From the NCBI RefSeq assembly GCF_025515205.1, contig NZ_JAOPFX010000003.1:186001-250000 (forward strand): a stretch of DNA of 64,000 nt. The letters run 5' to 3'. The notes beneath the pieces were generated by a model, which saw nothing but the letters and a program-made list of their open reading frames with translations, had not been told where the DNA came from and searched no databases. This DNA is from Microbacterium fluvii (GTDB lineage: Bacteria; Actinomycetota; Actinomycetes; Actinomycetales; Microbacteriaceae). This document shows, in pieces, positions 25,981 through 34,790 of this stretch; within the stretch, counting starts at the first letter, position 1, and every line of letters begins with the position of its first letter. A program made the translations under genes and the position numbers.

Positions 25981-25998
25981 ATGTCGGAGGGCCGACAT
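25981..25998. promoter_or_regulatory. Palindrome adjoining the sbcD -10
   Basis: ATGTCGG (25981-25987) and CCGACAT (25992-25998) form an inverted repeat with a 4-nt centre. Its last base is the first base of the TACCGT -10 (25998-26003) of sbcD. A regulator bound here would block that promoter. Confidence 0.5.
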
Positions 25999-26010
25999 AC
26001 CGTTGAGGGC

Positions 26011-27165
26011 ATGCGGATCCTGCACACCTCCGACTGGCACATCGGGCGCACCTTCCACGGGCACTCGACGCTCGACGCGCTCGCCGGAGTGCTCGCCGCG
26101 CTCGTGCAGCAGGTGCGCGATCAGCGGGTCAATCTCGTCATCGTCGCGGGCGACGTGTTCGACTCCGCGACACCGGCCGCGCCGGCCTACACGCTCCTCA
26201 CCGACACGCTCGTCGCCCTGCGCGAGGCGGGCGCCCGCGTCGTCGTGACGAGCGGAAACCACGACTCCGCGGCGCGGCTGGGGTTCCAGGCCAGGCTGCT
26301 GCGCGAGGGCATCCACGTGCTGACCGACCCGCTCGCCGTGGGCACTCCGGTGTCGATCGACGACGCCGACGGGCCCGTGCACGTCTACGGCATCCCGTTC
26401 CTCGAGCCCGCGCTCGTGCGCCACCTCTGGCCCGGCGTCGAGCTGCGCTCGCAGGCGCAGACGCTCGATCATGCGATGGGTCTCGTGCGCGCCGACCTGG
26501 CCACGCGCGGCGGGCGCTCCGTCGCGATCGCGCACTGCTTCGCGGCGGGAGTCGAGCCCACGCCGCACCTCGAGCGCGACATCCAGCAGGGCGGGCTCGA
26601 CGTCGTGCCGCTGAGCGTCTTCGCCGGGGTCGACTACGCGGCTCTCGGCCACATCCATGGCCGCCAGACCCTGAGCGACCGCATCCGCTACGCCGGCGCG
26701 CCGCTGCACTACAGCTTCGGCGAGGGCGACAAGCCGCGCGGCTCGTGGCTGATCGATCTGGATGCCGCAGGCCACGCGTCGATCGAGTGGCTCGACCTGC
26801 CGGTGCCCCGGCGCCTGGTGACCCTCACCGCACCCCTCGATGAGCTGCTCGCCGACGGCCGCTTCGCCGAGTTCGAAGACGCATGGGTGAGCGCCCGCTA
26901 CACCGACACCGCACCGCAGAGCGACCCGATGCGGCGGCTGCAGGCGCGCTTCGCGCACTGCGCGACGGTCGTGCACGCGCCGGCCGTCGTCGCCGAACGC
27001 GACGGGCGCACCTACGCGGCGCGGGTTCAGGCGGCACGAGACGACCTCGAGCTCATCGATGCGTTCCTCGCGCATGTGCGCGGCGGCGAGGGCGCCGTCG
27101 ACGACGAGCGCGGTCTGCTGCGCGAGGTGATCGGCGATCGCGTCGCCGCCGAGGCGATCGCGTGA
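26011..27165 (+). CDS. sbcD: Exonuclease SbcCD, nuclease subunit SbcD (Mre11-like)
   Basis: A 384-residue metallophosphoesterase-fold nuclease. Metal-binding motifs are in order: SDWHIG (Asp8, His10), VAGDVFD, TSGNHDS, and GHIHGRQ. With SbcC it cuts hairpins and processes blocked DNA ends. The ATG at 26011 is 7 nt after TACCGT (25998-26003). Its stop overlaps the sbcC GTG start by 4 nt, so the two subunits are translationally coupled. It is divergent from the LPXTG protein gene. Confidence 0.95.
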   Translation: MRILHTSDWHIGRTFHGHSTLDALAGVLAALVQQVRDQRVNLVIVAGDVFDSATPAAPAYTLLTDTLVALREAGARVVVTSGNHDSAARLGFQARLLREGIHVLTDPLAVGTPVSIDDADGPVHVYGIPFLEPALVRHLWPGVELRSQAQTLDHAMGLVRADLATRGGRSVAIAHCFAAGVEPTPHLERDIQQGGLDVVPLSVFAGVDYAALGHIHGRQTLSDRIRYAGAPLHYSFGEGDKPRGSWLIDLDAAGHASIEWLDLPVPRRLVTLTAPLDELLADGRFAEFEDAWVSARYTDTAPQSDPMRRLQARFAHCATVVHAPAVVAERDGRTYAARVQAARDDLELIDAFLAHVRGGEGAVDDERGLLREVIGDRVAAEAIA

Positions 27166-30152
27166 AGCTGCACCGCCTCGAACTCGAAGGCTTCGGTCCG
27201 TTCCGGGAGCGCCAGATCGTCGACTTCGACGCCTTCGACCGCGACGGCATCTTCCTGATCTCCGGGCGGACGGGTGCCGGCAAATCCAGCATCCTCGACG
27301 GGGTCTGCTTCGGGCTCTACGGCTCGGTTCCCCGCTACGACACCGGCGAGAAGCGGCTGCGCAGCGACCACTGCGCGCCGGAGGATCCGACCGAGGTCGT
27401 GGTGGAGTTCACCGTCGACGACCGGCGGCTGCGCGTGACCCGCTCGCCCGACTATGAGCGCCCCAAAGCGCGCGGAGAAGGCACGACGCCCGTCAAGCAC
27501 GCGGCGCAGCTCGACGAGCTCGTCGACGGCGAATGGATCGGCCGCGCCCCCGGACCCCGTGTCGTGGGCGAGGAGCTGGGGCAGATCCTGGGGCTCACCC
27601 GTGACCAGTTCCTCCAGGTCATCCTGCTCGCCCAGAACCGGTTCGCGCAGTTCCTGCTCGCCCGCAACGACGAGCGGCAGGCGCTGCTGCGCACGCTGTT
27701 CGGCACCCGCGTCTACGAGCAGTACCAGGCAGAGCTCGACCGGCGCCGCAAGGCCTCTGAGCAGACTCTCGGCCGGGCGTCCGAGCAGGTCGAGCTGATG
27801 CTGACCGAAGCGCACGAGGTCGTGCGCTCGCACGGCTTCGGCGCGCAGGGCGACGACGCCGTCGGCACCGCCGCACGGATCGCGCAGCTCGGCCATGCCG
27901 TCGACCGCGCGGCCTATCAGGCCGACACCCTCGGACGCGAGCGCGAGTCCGCGGCCGAGGCGCACACCACCGCCCACGCGACCCATGCGGCGCTGGTCGC
28001 GCTGCGCGGCCGGCAGCTCGAGCGCGCCGCGCTCCGCGCGAGCGCCGACGCGCTCGAGGCCGCCGAGGCCGGCATGGCCGCAGACCGAGAGCGGCTGTCG
28101 CGGGCGACGCGGGCCGAGTCTCTGCGCGCCCCGATCGAGGCCGCGGCGCGGGCGGAGGCGGAGCGATCGCGGGCCGCAGAGCTCGACGAGGCGGCCACCG
28201 GATCCTGGCGCGACGCCGACGGATCCGACCTCGACGTCGTCGCGCTGCGCGCGCTCGTCGACGAGCTCACCGGCGACCTCTCCCGCTGGGCCGAGGTCGC
28301 GCGACTCGAGAGCGAACTCCAGGGCCGGACCGCGAGCCTGACCGCACTGCGCGAAGCCGTCGCCGGGTCGGAGCAGTCGCTCGCCGAGCTCGACGCCCGC
28401 CGTGCGGCGGTTCCCCCCGCGCTCGAGGCGCTCGACGTGCAGCTCGCGGCCCTCGCCGAAGCCCCCGTCGTCGCCGAGAGCGCTCGCGCCGCGCACGCCG
28501 CCGCCGAGGCCCAGCTCGCGGCCGCGCGCGAGGCCGAGGCGCTCCTCGCCGAGCGTCGCACCGCCGATGAGGCGCAGCTGGCCGCGTCTGACGCTGCCAC
28601 GAGGGCCTCCGCCACCGTCACGGCGCTGCTGCGGCGACGTCTCGCCGGTTATGCCGGCGAGCTCGCGGCGGGCCTGGTGACGGGGGAGCCGTGCGCCGTG
28701 TGCGGTTCACTCGAGCACCCCGCGCCCGCACCGCACGCCGACGATCCCGTCGACGATGCCCAGTTCGAGGCGGCGGAGCGCGCGAGGGATGCGGCGGCCG
28801 AGGTGGAACGTGCCGCCGCGGCCGCCGCATCCGCCGCCCGCGCTGCGCACGCCGCGGCCCTCGCGCGCGCGCAGGGCCTGCCCGTCGCCGAGCTGGAGGA
28901 GGCCGTGACGGGCACGGCGACGGCGCGTGCCCTCGCCGTCGCTGACCTCGATCGCCGCACTGCGCTGCAGGCACAGCGCGAAGAGCTCGCGCGGCTCGAC
29001 CTCGAGACGGCCGCCGAGCGCGAGAGGCTCGTCGCGGTGCTCGTTCCGCGGCGCGAAGAGCTCGCGGTGGGCGAAGACCGCGTCGCGGCGACGGCTGCGA
29101 TCGTCGAGGCGGCCCGCGGCGAAGCGGCGACGGTCGCGGCGCGCATCTCGGCCGTGACGGTGCGCCGCGATCTCGCGCGCGGACTCGTCGCGTCACGCGA
29201 GGCCCTCGACGCCCGCACCGCGATCCGCGACGCGACGGCCGTCGAACTCGACGCGCGAGTGGCGGCATCCGACTTCGCCGACGCAGCCGCGGTGGGGGCG
29301 GCGCTCCTGAGCGAGACCGAGCGCTCGCTCCTGGAAGAGGCGCTCATCGCCCACGAGGCAGACCTGCGCGCCGTGCGATCCCGGTTGAGCACCCTCGAAC
29401 TGGAGCTGGCAGGCGAACCGGAGCAACCTGTCGATCTCACCGCATCGCAGGAGGCCGTGCGAGCCGCCGCCGCCGCGGTGCAGGTGGCGACCACCGCAGC
29501 CGAGCGCGTCGCACAGGCGGCGCAGCGACTGCGTGCACTGGCCGAGCGCATCGATGCCGCCCACGCCTCGATCGCGGAGCGGTCGCGCGAGCACGATGTG
29601 CTGGCGGGTCTGGCCGACGCGATCGCGGGGCGCACCTCCAGCCGCATGGACCTGGAGACCTTCGTACTGGCCGCCGAGCTCGAAGAGATCGTCGTGGCGG
29701 CCAACCTGCGGCTGTCCGACATGTCGTCCGGGCGATATCGGCTGCGGCATTCCGATGCCGTCGCGGCCCGCAATGCGGCTTCGGGCCTGGGGATCGAGAT
29801 CGTCGACTCCTACACCGGCCGCGCTCGCCCCGCGCAATCCCTGTCGGGCGGCGAGACCTTCCTCGCATCGCTCGCCCTCGCCCTCGGCTTGGCCGAGGTC
29901 GTGACGGCGCGGGCGGGTGGACTGCGGCTCGACACGCTGTTCATCGACGAGGGTTTCGGCTCCCTCGACGGCGAGACGCTCGAGCTCGCCATGGCGACGC
30001 TCGACGAGCTGCGCCAGGGCGGTCGCACGGTCGGCGTCATCAGCCACGTCGAGGCGATGAAGGAGCAGCTGCCGGCGCAGGTGACCGTCATCGCGGCGCC
30101 GCACGGGCCCAGCACGATCGGTCAGAACGCGGACGCCCGCGCGGCGGTGTGA
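27162..30152 (+). CDS. sbcC: Exonuclease SbcCD, ATPase subunit SbcC (Rad50-like)
   Basis: A 996-residue SMC-type ATPase. Walker A GRTGAGKS is at residues 35-42; two long Ala/Glu/Arg-rich coiled-coil arms flank the zinc hook CAVC (Cys511, Cys514); the signature LSGGETF begins near residue 894 and the Walker B IDEGFGSLD near 928-936. It drives the SbcD nuclease by ATP-dependent conformational change. The GTG start at 27162 overlaps the sbcD stop. No terminator hairpin is evident after the gene; the next promoter starts 9 nt after its stop. Confidence 0.96.
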   Translation: MKLHRLELEGFGPFRERQIVDFDAFDRDGIFLISGRTGAGKSSILDGVCFGLYGSVPRYDTGEKRLRSDHCAPEDPTEVVVEFTVDDRRLRVTRSPDYERPKARGEGTTPVKHAAQLDELVDGEWIGRAPGPRVVGEELGQILGLTRDQFLQVILLAQNRFAQFLLARNDERQALLRTLFGTRVYEQYQAELDRRRKASEQTLGRASEQVELMLTEAHEVVRSHGFGAQGDDAVGTAARIAQLGHAVDRAAYQADTLGRERESAAEAHTTAHATHAALVALRGRQLERAALRASADALEAAEAGMAADRERLSRATRAESLRAPIEAAARAEAERSRAAELDEAATGSWRDADGSDLDVVALRALVDELTGDLSRWAEVARLESELQGRTASLTALREAVAGSEQSLAELDARRAAVPPALEALDVQLAALAEAPVVAESARAAHAAAEAQLAAAREAEALLAERRTADEAQLAASDAATRASATVTALLRRRLAGYAGELAAGLVTGEPCAVCGSLEHPAPAPHADDPVDDAQFEAAERARDAAAEVERAAAAAASAARAAHAAALARAQGLPVAELEEAVTGTATARALAVADLDRRTALQAQREELARLDLETAAERERLVAVLVPRREELAVGEDRVAATAAIVEAARGEAATVAARISAVTVRRDLARGLVASREALDARTAIRDATAVELDARVAASDFADAAAVGAALLSETERSLLEEALIAHEADLRAVRSRLSTLELELAGEPEQPVDLTASQEAVRAAAAAVQVATTAAERVAQAAQRLRALAERIDAAHASIAERSREHDVLAGLADAIAGRTSSRMDLETFVLAAELEEIVVAANLRLSDMSSGRYRLRHSDAVAARNAASGLGIEIVDSYTGRARPAQSLSGGETFLASLALALGLAEVVTARAGGLRLDTLFIDEGFGSLDGETLELAMATLDELRQGGRTVGVISHVEAMKEQLPAQVTVIAAPHGPSTIGQNADARAAV

Positions 30153-30160
30153 GCGCCCCC

Positions 30161-30189
30161 TTGTCGCGTGCACGCGACGGGTGTATCTT
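30161..30189 (+). promoter_or_regulatory. Promoter with a 16-bp palindrome in the spacer
   Basis: TTGTCG (30161-30166), a 17-nt spacer and TATCTT (30184-30189). The perfect palindrome GTCGCGTGCACGCGAC (30163-30178) overlaps the -35 and fills most of the spacer, the classic place for a repressor or a MerR-like activator. The predicted 5' leader before the hydrolase ATG at 30331 is about 135 nt. Confidence 0.65.
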
Positions 30190-30330
30190 CGCGGCCAGAT
30201 CAGCACAGAAGCCGCACCGAGAAGCCCGACACCCGCTGATCCGCCGTCGAGGTTCATGCCTCGACCAGCCGGTCGTCCGGCCGCGGTCCCACCGCGCCCT
30301 GCTCTGCACGCCGATGTGAAGTGAGCCGCA

Positions 30331-31164
30331 ATGCGCACCATCCTCCGAGGGCGCCGTGCCCTCATCGCCGTCGTCTCCGCAGCGACGCTCACCTTCGCCG
30401 CCGGGGTGGCCCCGGCATCCGCCGCGCCGCCGCTGCCGGCCCGCATGGCGGCGCTGGGTGATTCGATCACGCAGGCCTCGATGACCTGCTCGTCGCTGCT
30501 GAGCTGTCCCACCAACAGCTGGTCGACCGGCACGACGGCGTCGGTGCTCTCGCACGCGACGCGGCTGCGTCAGGCCGGTGCGACGCTCACGGCGTACAAC
30601 GACGCGGTCGCGGGGGCCAAGGCCGCCGACCTTCCCGGGCAGGCCACGAAGGCGGTCGGTCAGAACGCCCAGTACGTCACGATCGAGATCGGAGCGAACG
30701 ACGCGTGCCAGCGCTCGGTGGCCAAGATGACCTCGACGGCGTCGTTCACCGCATCCGTCACGACGGCGCTGGCGACCCTGGCCGCCAGTTCATCGCAGCC
30801 CGAGATCTTCGTCGCCAGCATCCCGAACCTCAAGCGTCTGCTCGAGGTCAACAAGTCGAGCAGTTCCGCGCGACTCGCCTGGGCGCTGCTGGGTATCTGT
30901 CAGTCGATGCTCGCCAGCCCCACCAGCACGAAGGCGGCCGACGTGCAGCGCCGCGATGCCGTGCAGCTGCGGGTCGACGAGTACAACGCGGCGCTGGCGG
31001 CGGCCTGCTCCGCGACGGCGAAGTGCCACTGGGACGGCTATGCCGTCGCGGCCTACGCCTTCACGAAGGCGGAGGTGTCGACGCGCGACTACTTCCATCC
31101 GTCGGTCACGGGGCAGCAGAGCCTCGCCGCGTTCACCTGGGGTGCGTCGCAGTGGGGTCCGTGA
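30331..31164 (+). CDS. Secreted SGNH/GDSL-family hydrolase
   Basis: A 277-residue exported protein. The N-terminus is a signal peptide ending in PASAA near residue 32. SGNH blocks are visible: GDS with Ser45 in ALGDSITQ, Asn123 in GANDAC, and Asp253-x-x-His256 in DYFHPS. Several further cysteines fit disulfides in an extracellular enzyme. Members are lipases, esterases or carbohydrate esterases; the substrate is not apparent. The ribosome binding site is weak. A strong hairpin follows the gene. Confidence 0.9.
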   Translation: MRTILRGRRALIAVVSAATLTFAAGVAPASAAPPLPARMAALGDSITQASMTCSSLLSCPTNSWSTGTTASVLSHATRLRQAGATLTAYNDAVAGAKAADLPGQATKAVGQNAQYVTIEIGANDACQRSVAKMTSTASFTASVTTALATLAASSSQPEIFVASIPNLKRLLEVNKSSSSARLAWALLGICQSMLASPTSTKAADVQRRDAVQLRVDEYNAALAAACSATAKCHWDGYAVAAYAFTKAEVSTRDYFHPSVTGQQSLAAFTWGASQWGP

Positions 31165-31195
31165 TCTGACGCCCGGCGGGTTCGGCGCCGGGAAA

Positions 31196-31242
31196 ACGGG
31201 GTCTGGACGAGGCTGCTGGGGGACTCCTCGTCTAGACCCCGT
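31196..31242. terminator. Bidirectional terminator between SGNH hydrolase and nucleosidase
   Basis: ACGGGGTCT (31196-31204) pairs with AGACCCCGT (31234-31242), continued by GACGAG/CTCGTC with a one-base interruption on each side. It overlaps the last codons of the minus-strand nucleosidase, so it can serve both convergent genes. Confidence 0.85.
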
Positions 31243-31798
31243 ACTCCGCCCGCAGGTGTGCGCGCAGCCGCTCGCTGCACGCCGTCACCGTCGCGCGCCA
31301 GTCGGTGATGGCGTCGTCCTGGGCGCGGTCCGACACCGCCTTGAACACCCGCAGCGGCACCCCGTACTGCTCGGCCACCCACGCGTAGGCGTAGGTCTCC
31401 ATGTCGACCAGCGATGCGCCCAGTGGCCGGATGACCTCGACCGCCTCCGCATCGTCGACGAAGTGGTCGCCGGTGGCGATCACGACGTCGCCGCGGGCGA
31501 GATCGACGCGCTGCGGCAGCGAGACGTGCTGGCCGACGATGCCGTCGATGTCGGTCACGTCGTGCTGGATCGCCGCGCAGACCTCGTAGACCTCGAACAC
31601 GGTGGCGTGCAGGCGTGCGTCGATGGCGCCCGCGGTCCCCACCACGACGATCTCGTCGTACGCCGTCGACTCGAGCGCGCGGGTGAGCGCGTGGGCGGCC
31701 TGCAGCTTGCCCGGCCCGGTGACCAGGCGATCGAATCCGGCCAGCTCGTGCTCGAAGGCGGCGAGCTCTGCTTCCAATGCGGCGACGAGGAGTTTCAC
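31232..31798 (-). CDS. Nucleoside phosphorylase/nucleosidase superfamily protein (MTA/SAH nucleosidase-like)
   Basis: A 188-residue protein of the PNP/UDP phosphorylase fold, shorter than typical MTA/SAH nucleosidases (about 230). Visible motifs are VVVGTAGAID (phosphate/ribose region), SLVDMETYAYA (the Met-Glu purine-ribose contact) and FKAVSDRAQDD (acid near the base). It probably cleaves 5'-methylthioadenosine, S-adenosylhomocysteine or a related nucleoside. The start is GTG 31798, with GGAGGG directly before it. Its 3' end lies within the shared terminator. Confidence 0.8.
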   Translation of the reverse strand: MKLLVAALEAELAAFEHELAGFDRLVTGPGKLQAAHALTRALESTAYDEIVVVGTAGAIDARLHATVFEVYEVCAAIQHDVTDIDGIVGQHVSLPQRVDLARGDVVIATGDHFVDDAEAVEVIRPLGASLVDMETYAYAWVAEQYGVPLRVFKAVSDRAQDDAITDWRATVTACSERLRAHLRAEYGV

Positions 31799-31830
31799 CC
31801 CTCCATTGTCGCTGCCGGGCGGCGCGAGGT

Positions 31831-31950
31831 TCAGCTTCCGCCCGAGACGATGCCGATGATGCCCGAGATCAGCATGTAGGCGCCGATCGCGCCGACCACG
31901 ATCCAGATCGTGATGCGGGCGGTGGAGGGGCCTTTGCCGTCGTCAGTCAC
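31831..31950 (-). CDS. 39-residue single-helix membrane protein
   Basis: This small protein (VTDDGKGPSTARITIWIV...) has a polar, positively charged head and one hydrophobic helix of about 22 residues (IWIVVGAIGAYMLISGIIGI), ending in SGGS. The GTG at 31950 is 6 nt after TACCCT (plus 31957-31962), the leaderless arrangement seen for many genes here. I recognise no family. Confidence 0.6.
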   Translation of the reverse strand: MTDDGKGPSTARITIWIVVGAIGAYMLISGIIGIVSGGS

Positions 31951-32049
31951 CCTTCGAGGGTAGTCGTTGTCTCCACCGGCCCCGTCGCTAGGCAACCCGC
32001 ACGTTGTTCGGCAGGATGAGAACGACGGATGCTGACAAGGAGGCGCGCG

Positions 32050-32637
32050 ATGGAGTCGGTGCTGCTGGACACCCCCGCGGGGATCACGGCCAAGCTCGGG
32101 TGGGACCCGAAGATGACCGACCACGACCGCAAGCGGGTGCTCGCCAAGGAGATCATCGCGGCCAGGATGAACGTCGAGCCGCGCTCGATCGTCGTCGAGC
32201 GCGAGGCGCCGCGGTCGTTCGGTCACCACACGCAGCTCTACGCCCGCGTCGACGGCGACGAGGTGCCGCTGGCGATCCGCACTGTGAGCTTCCGTGCCGC
32301 GACGGTGGCGGCGGTCTTCGAGCCGGGCTGGCCGGTCGGCCTCGACCTGCGCGACGCGCACCCCGACGAGCTGACCCTCAGCGACATGAAGCGGCACTCG
32401 CACCTGTTCGACGAGACGTCGCTGACGGGGCTCATCGCGCACTGGACGCGGGTGCAGGCCATCCGCGACGCCGACGGCCGCGGAGCCCGTGTGCGCGGTG
32501 AGCACGTGCGGCTCGAGAGCAATCTCGCCAAGGGCTGGATCCCCGACCGCGACATGAAGTACAAGCTGGTCGACCTCTCGCGCGACGGATGGATCATCAC
32601 GCTGGCCTACGGGCCGCAGCCCACGCACGAGAGCTGA
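32050..32637 (+). CDS. Divergent 4'-phosphopantetheinyl transferase-like protein
   Basis: A 195-residue protein whose middle resembles the PPTase fold: a VSFRAATVAAVF strand, then VGLDLRD where active enzymes have VGVDIE, and HWTRVQAIRDADGRG where they have WTxKEAxxKAxGxG. The magnesium-binding Glu of the DxE pair is Arg101 and the WxxKE glutamate is Gln136, so catalysis by the usual mechanism is doubtful. It may be a non-catalytic paralogue or bind another ligand. The ATG at 32050 has AAGGAGG 6 nt upstream. Its stop abuts the stop of the convergent nadE with no gap. Confidence 0.6.
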   Translation: MESVLLDTPAGITAKLGWDPKMTDHDRKRVLAKEIIAARMNVEPRSIVVEREAPRSFGHHTQLYARVDGDEVPLAIRTVSFRAATVAAVFEPGWPVGLDLRDAHPDELTLSDMKRHSHLFDETSLTGLIAHWTRVQAIRDADGRGARVRGEHVRLESNLAKGWIPDRDMKYKLVDLSRDGWIITLAYGPQPTHES

Positions 32638-34707
32638 TCAGTCGCGCGGCGCGTACTGCGGCAGCGCCTCGTCGAGCTCGGCCAGCCACACCCGCGCGTT
32701 GCCGTCAGACGGCGCGCGCCAGTCGCCTCGGGGCGACAGCGATCCGGCCGGAGACACCTTCGGCCCGTTCGGGATCGCGGAGCGCTTGAACTGTGCGAAG
32801 GCGAAGAACCGGCGCAGGAACACGTGCAGCCATCTCGCGATGGTCTCGAGGTCGTACGCGTAGCGGTCTTCGTCGGGGAATCCGGGGGGCCAGGCCCCGG
32901 CATCCGCGTCGCGCCAGGCGCGCTCGGCGAGGAAGGCGATCTTCGACGGGCGGAAGCCATAGCGCAGCACGTGGAAGAGCGTGAAGTCGTGCAGCGCATA
33001 GGGCCCGATGCGGTCTTCGGTGGACTGGATCCTGCCGTCCTGCCCCGCCGGCACCAGTTCGGGGCTGATCTCGGTGTCGAGCACCGACTGCAGCACGCCG
33101 GCGGTGGCGGCATCCAACTCGCCCTGGGCGATCACCCAGCGGATGACGTGCTGGATGAGGGTCTTCGGCACCCCGGTGTTGACGGCGTAGTGGCTCATCT
33201 GGTCGCCCACGCCGTAGGTCGCCCAGCCGAGGGCGAGCTCTGACAGATCGGAGGTGCCGATCACCATGCCGCCGTGGTGGTTGGCCAGGCGGAAGAGGTA
33301 GTCGGTGCGGATGCCGGCCTGCACGTTCTCGAAGGTGATGTCGTGCACGGGCTCGCCGTCGGCGAACGGGTGGTCGAGACGCTCGAGCATCTCGGTCGCC
33401 AGCGGTCGGATGTCGACCGTCTCGATGCGCGCGCCGAGGGCTTCGGCCAGCGCGATCGCGTTCGACTTGGTGTGCTCGGTGGTCGCGAACCCGGGCATCG
33501 TGTAGGCGAGGATGTCACTGCGCGGGCGCCCCATGCGGTCCATCGCGCGGGCGACGACCAGCAGCGCGTGGGTCGAGTCCAGGCCCCCGCTCACGCCGAT
33601 GACGGGCTTGGGGTCGCCGATCGCGCGCATGCGCTGCGCGAGCCCCGATACCTGGATGTTAAACGCCTCGTAGCAGTCCTGTGCGAGCCGGGCGGAGTCG
33701 TCGGGCACGAACGGGAAGCGGTCGAGCGGGCGGCGCAGGCCGATGTCGCGGGCGGGCGGCTCGAGGAACGTCTCGACGCGGAGGAAGTCGTCGTAGCCGC
33801 CGGCCTCGGCGGTGCGATTGTCGTCGAAGGTGCCCTGGCGCAGGCGATCCTGCCGCAGGCGGTCGAGGTCGACGTCGGCGATGCTGTGGCGGGGCCCGTC
33901 GGGGAAGCGCTCGGTCTCGGCCAGGAGTGTGCCGCCTTCGTAGATCATCGTCTGGCCGTCCCACGACACGTCGTTGGTCGACTCGCCCGTGCCTGCGGCC
34001 GCGTAGGCGTAGGCGGCCAGGCACCGCAGCGACTGGGACTGCACGAGCGCGCGACGGTCGTCGGCGCGGGCGATGGTGATGGGGCTGCCGGAGAGGTTCA
34101 GCAGCACCGTCGCGCCCGCCAGCGCCGCCCGGGACGACGGCGGCACCGGCACCCACACGTCTTCGCACACCTCGGCGTGCAGCACGAGCCCTGGCACGTC
34201 GCGCACCTCGAAGAGCAGATTGGTGCCGAAGACGGTCTCGGACTCTCCGATGCGGACGGTCTCGCCGGACCACTTCTCACCGGGGGCGTACCAGCGGCGC
34301 TCGTAGAACTCGCGGTAGGTCGGCAGATACGACTTCGGCGCGACGCCGAGGATCTCGCCGCGGTGGATCACGACCGCGCAGTTGTACAGACGGTTGCGCA
34401 CGCGCAGGGGGGCGCCCACGACGATGACCGGCAGCAGATCGGCGGATGCCGCGGCCACCTCGGTCAGTGCCGTCACGGCGGCGTCGAGCACGGCATCCTG
34501 CATCACGAGGTCGTCGATCGCATAGCCGGTCAGACACAGCTCGGGGAAGACGGCCACCGCGACGGCCTCGGCGTCGAGTTCGCGGACGGTCTCGAGCACC
34601 GCGGCGGCGTTCGCGGCGGGATCGGCGATCGCGACGGGGATCGTGCACGCGGCGATGCGTGCGAAGCCGTGCCGGTAGGCGCTCTCAAAGGGCAGCTCGG
34701 TGCTCAC
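32638..34707 (-). CDS. nadE: Glutamine-dependent NAD+ synthetase
   Basis: A 689-residue two-domain enzyme. The N-terminal nitrilase-fold glutaminase has the triad Glu56 (FPELC), Lys125 (APKSYLP) and Cys181 (EVCEDVW); the C-terminal synthetase has the ATP P-loop GVSGGLDSTHA. It amidates deamido-NAD+ with glutamine-derived ammonia, the last step of NAD biosynthesis. Full length for the glutamine-dependent type. The start is GTG 34707. It is divergent from the nuclease-helicase gene, with an 83-bp gap. Confidence 0.95.
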   Translation of the reverse strand: MSTELPFESAYRHGFARIAACTIPVAIADPAANAAAVLETVRELDAEAVAVAVFPELCLTGYAIDDLVMQDAVLDAAVTALTEVAAASADLLPVIVVGAPLRVRNRLYNCAVVIHRGEILGVAPKSYLPTYREFYERRWYAPGEKWSGETVRIGESETVFGTNLLFEVRDVPGLVLHAEVCEDVWVPVPPSSRAALAGATVLLNLSGSPITIARADDRRALVQSQSLRCLAAYAYAAAGTGESTNDVSWDGQTMIYEGGTLLAETERFPDGPRHSIADVDLDRLRQDRLRQGTFDDNRTAEAGGYDDFLRVETFLEPPARDIGLRRPLDRFPFVPDDSARLAQDCYEAFNIQVSGLAQRMRAIGDPKPVIGVSGGLDSTHALLVVARAMDRMGRPRSDILAYTMPGFATTEHTKSNAIALAEALGARIETVDIRPLATEMLERLDHPFADGEPVHDITFENVQAGIRTDYLFRLANHHGGMVIGTSDLSELALGWATYGVGDQMSHYAVNTGVPKTLIQHVIRWVIAQGELDAATAGVLQSVLDTEISPELVPAGQDGRIQSTEDRIGPYALHDFTLFHVLRYGFRPSKIAFLAERAWRDADAGAWPPGFPDEDRYAYDLETIARWLHVFLRRFFAFAQFKRSAIPNGPKVSPAGSLSPRGDWRAPSDGNARVWLAELDEALPQYAPRD

Positions 34708-34790
34708 GCCCCCAAGTCTGTCAGTTCTCGCCCGTGCGGTCGCGGCCCGGATGTCGGGGGCGGCGGATAGCCTCGAGGCGGAAGGGGAGC

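Noticed and set aside
22806..26006. 1066-codon plus-strand frame opposite the LPXTG protein gene
   Set aside because: Antisense shadow of a repeated gene; the minus strand has signal peptide, repeats and LPXTG in register.
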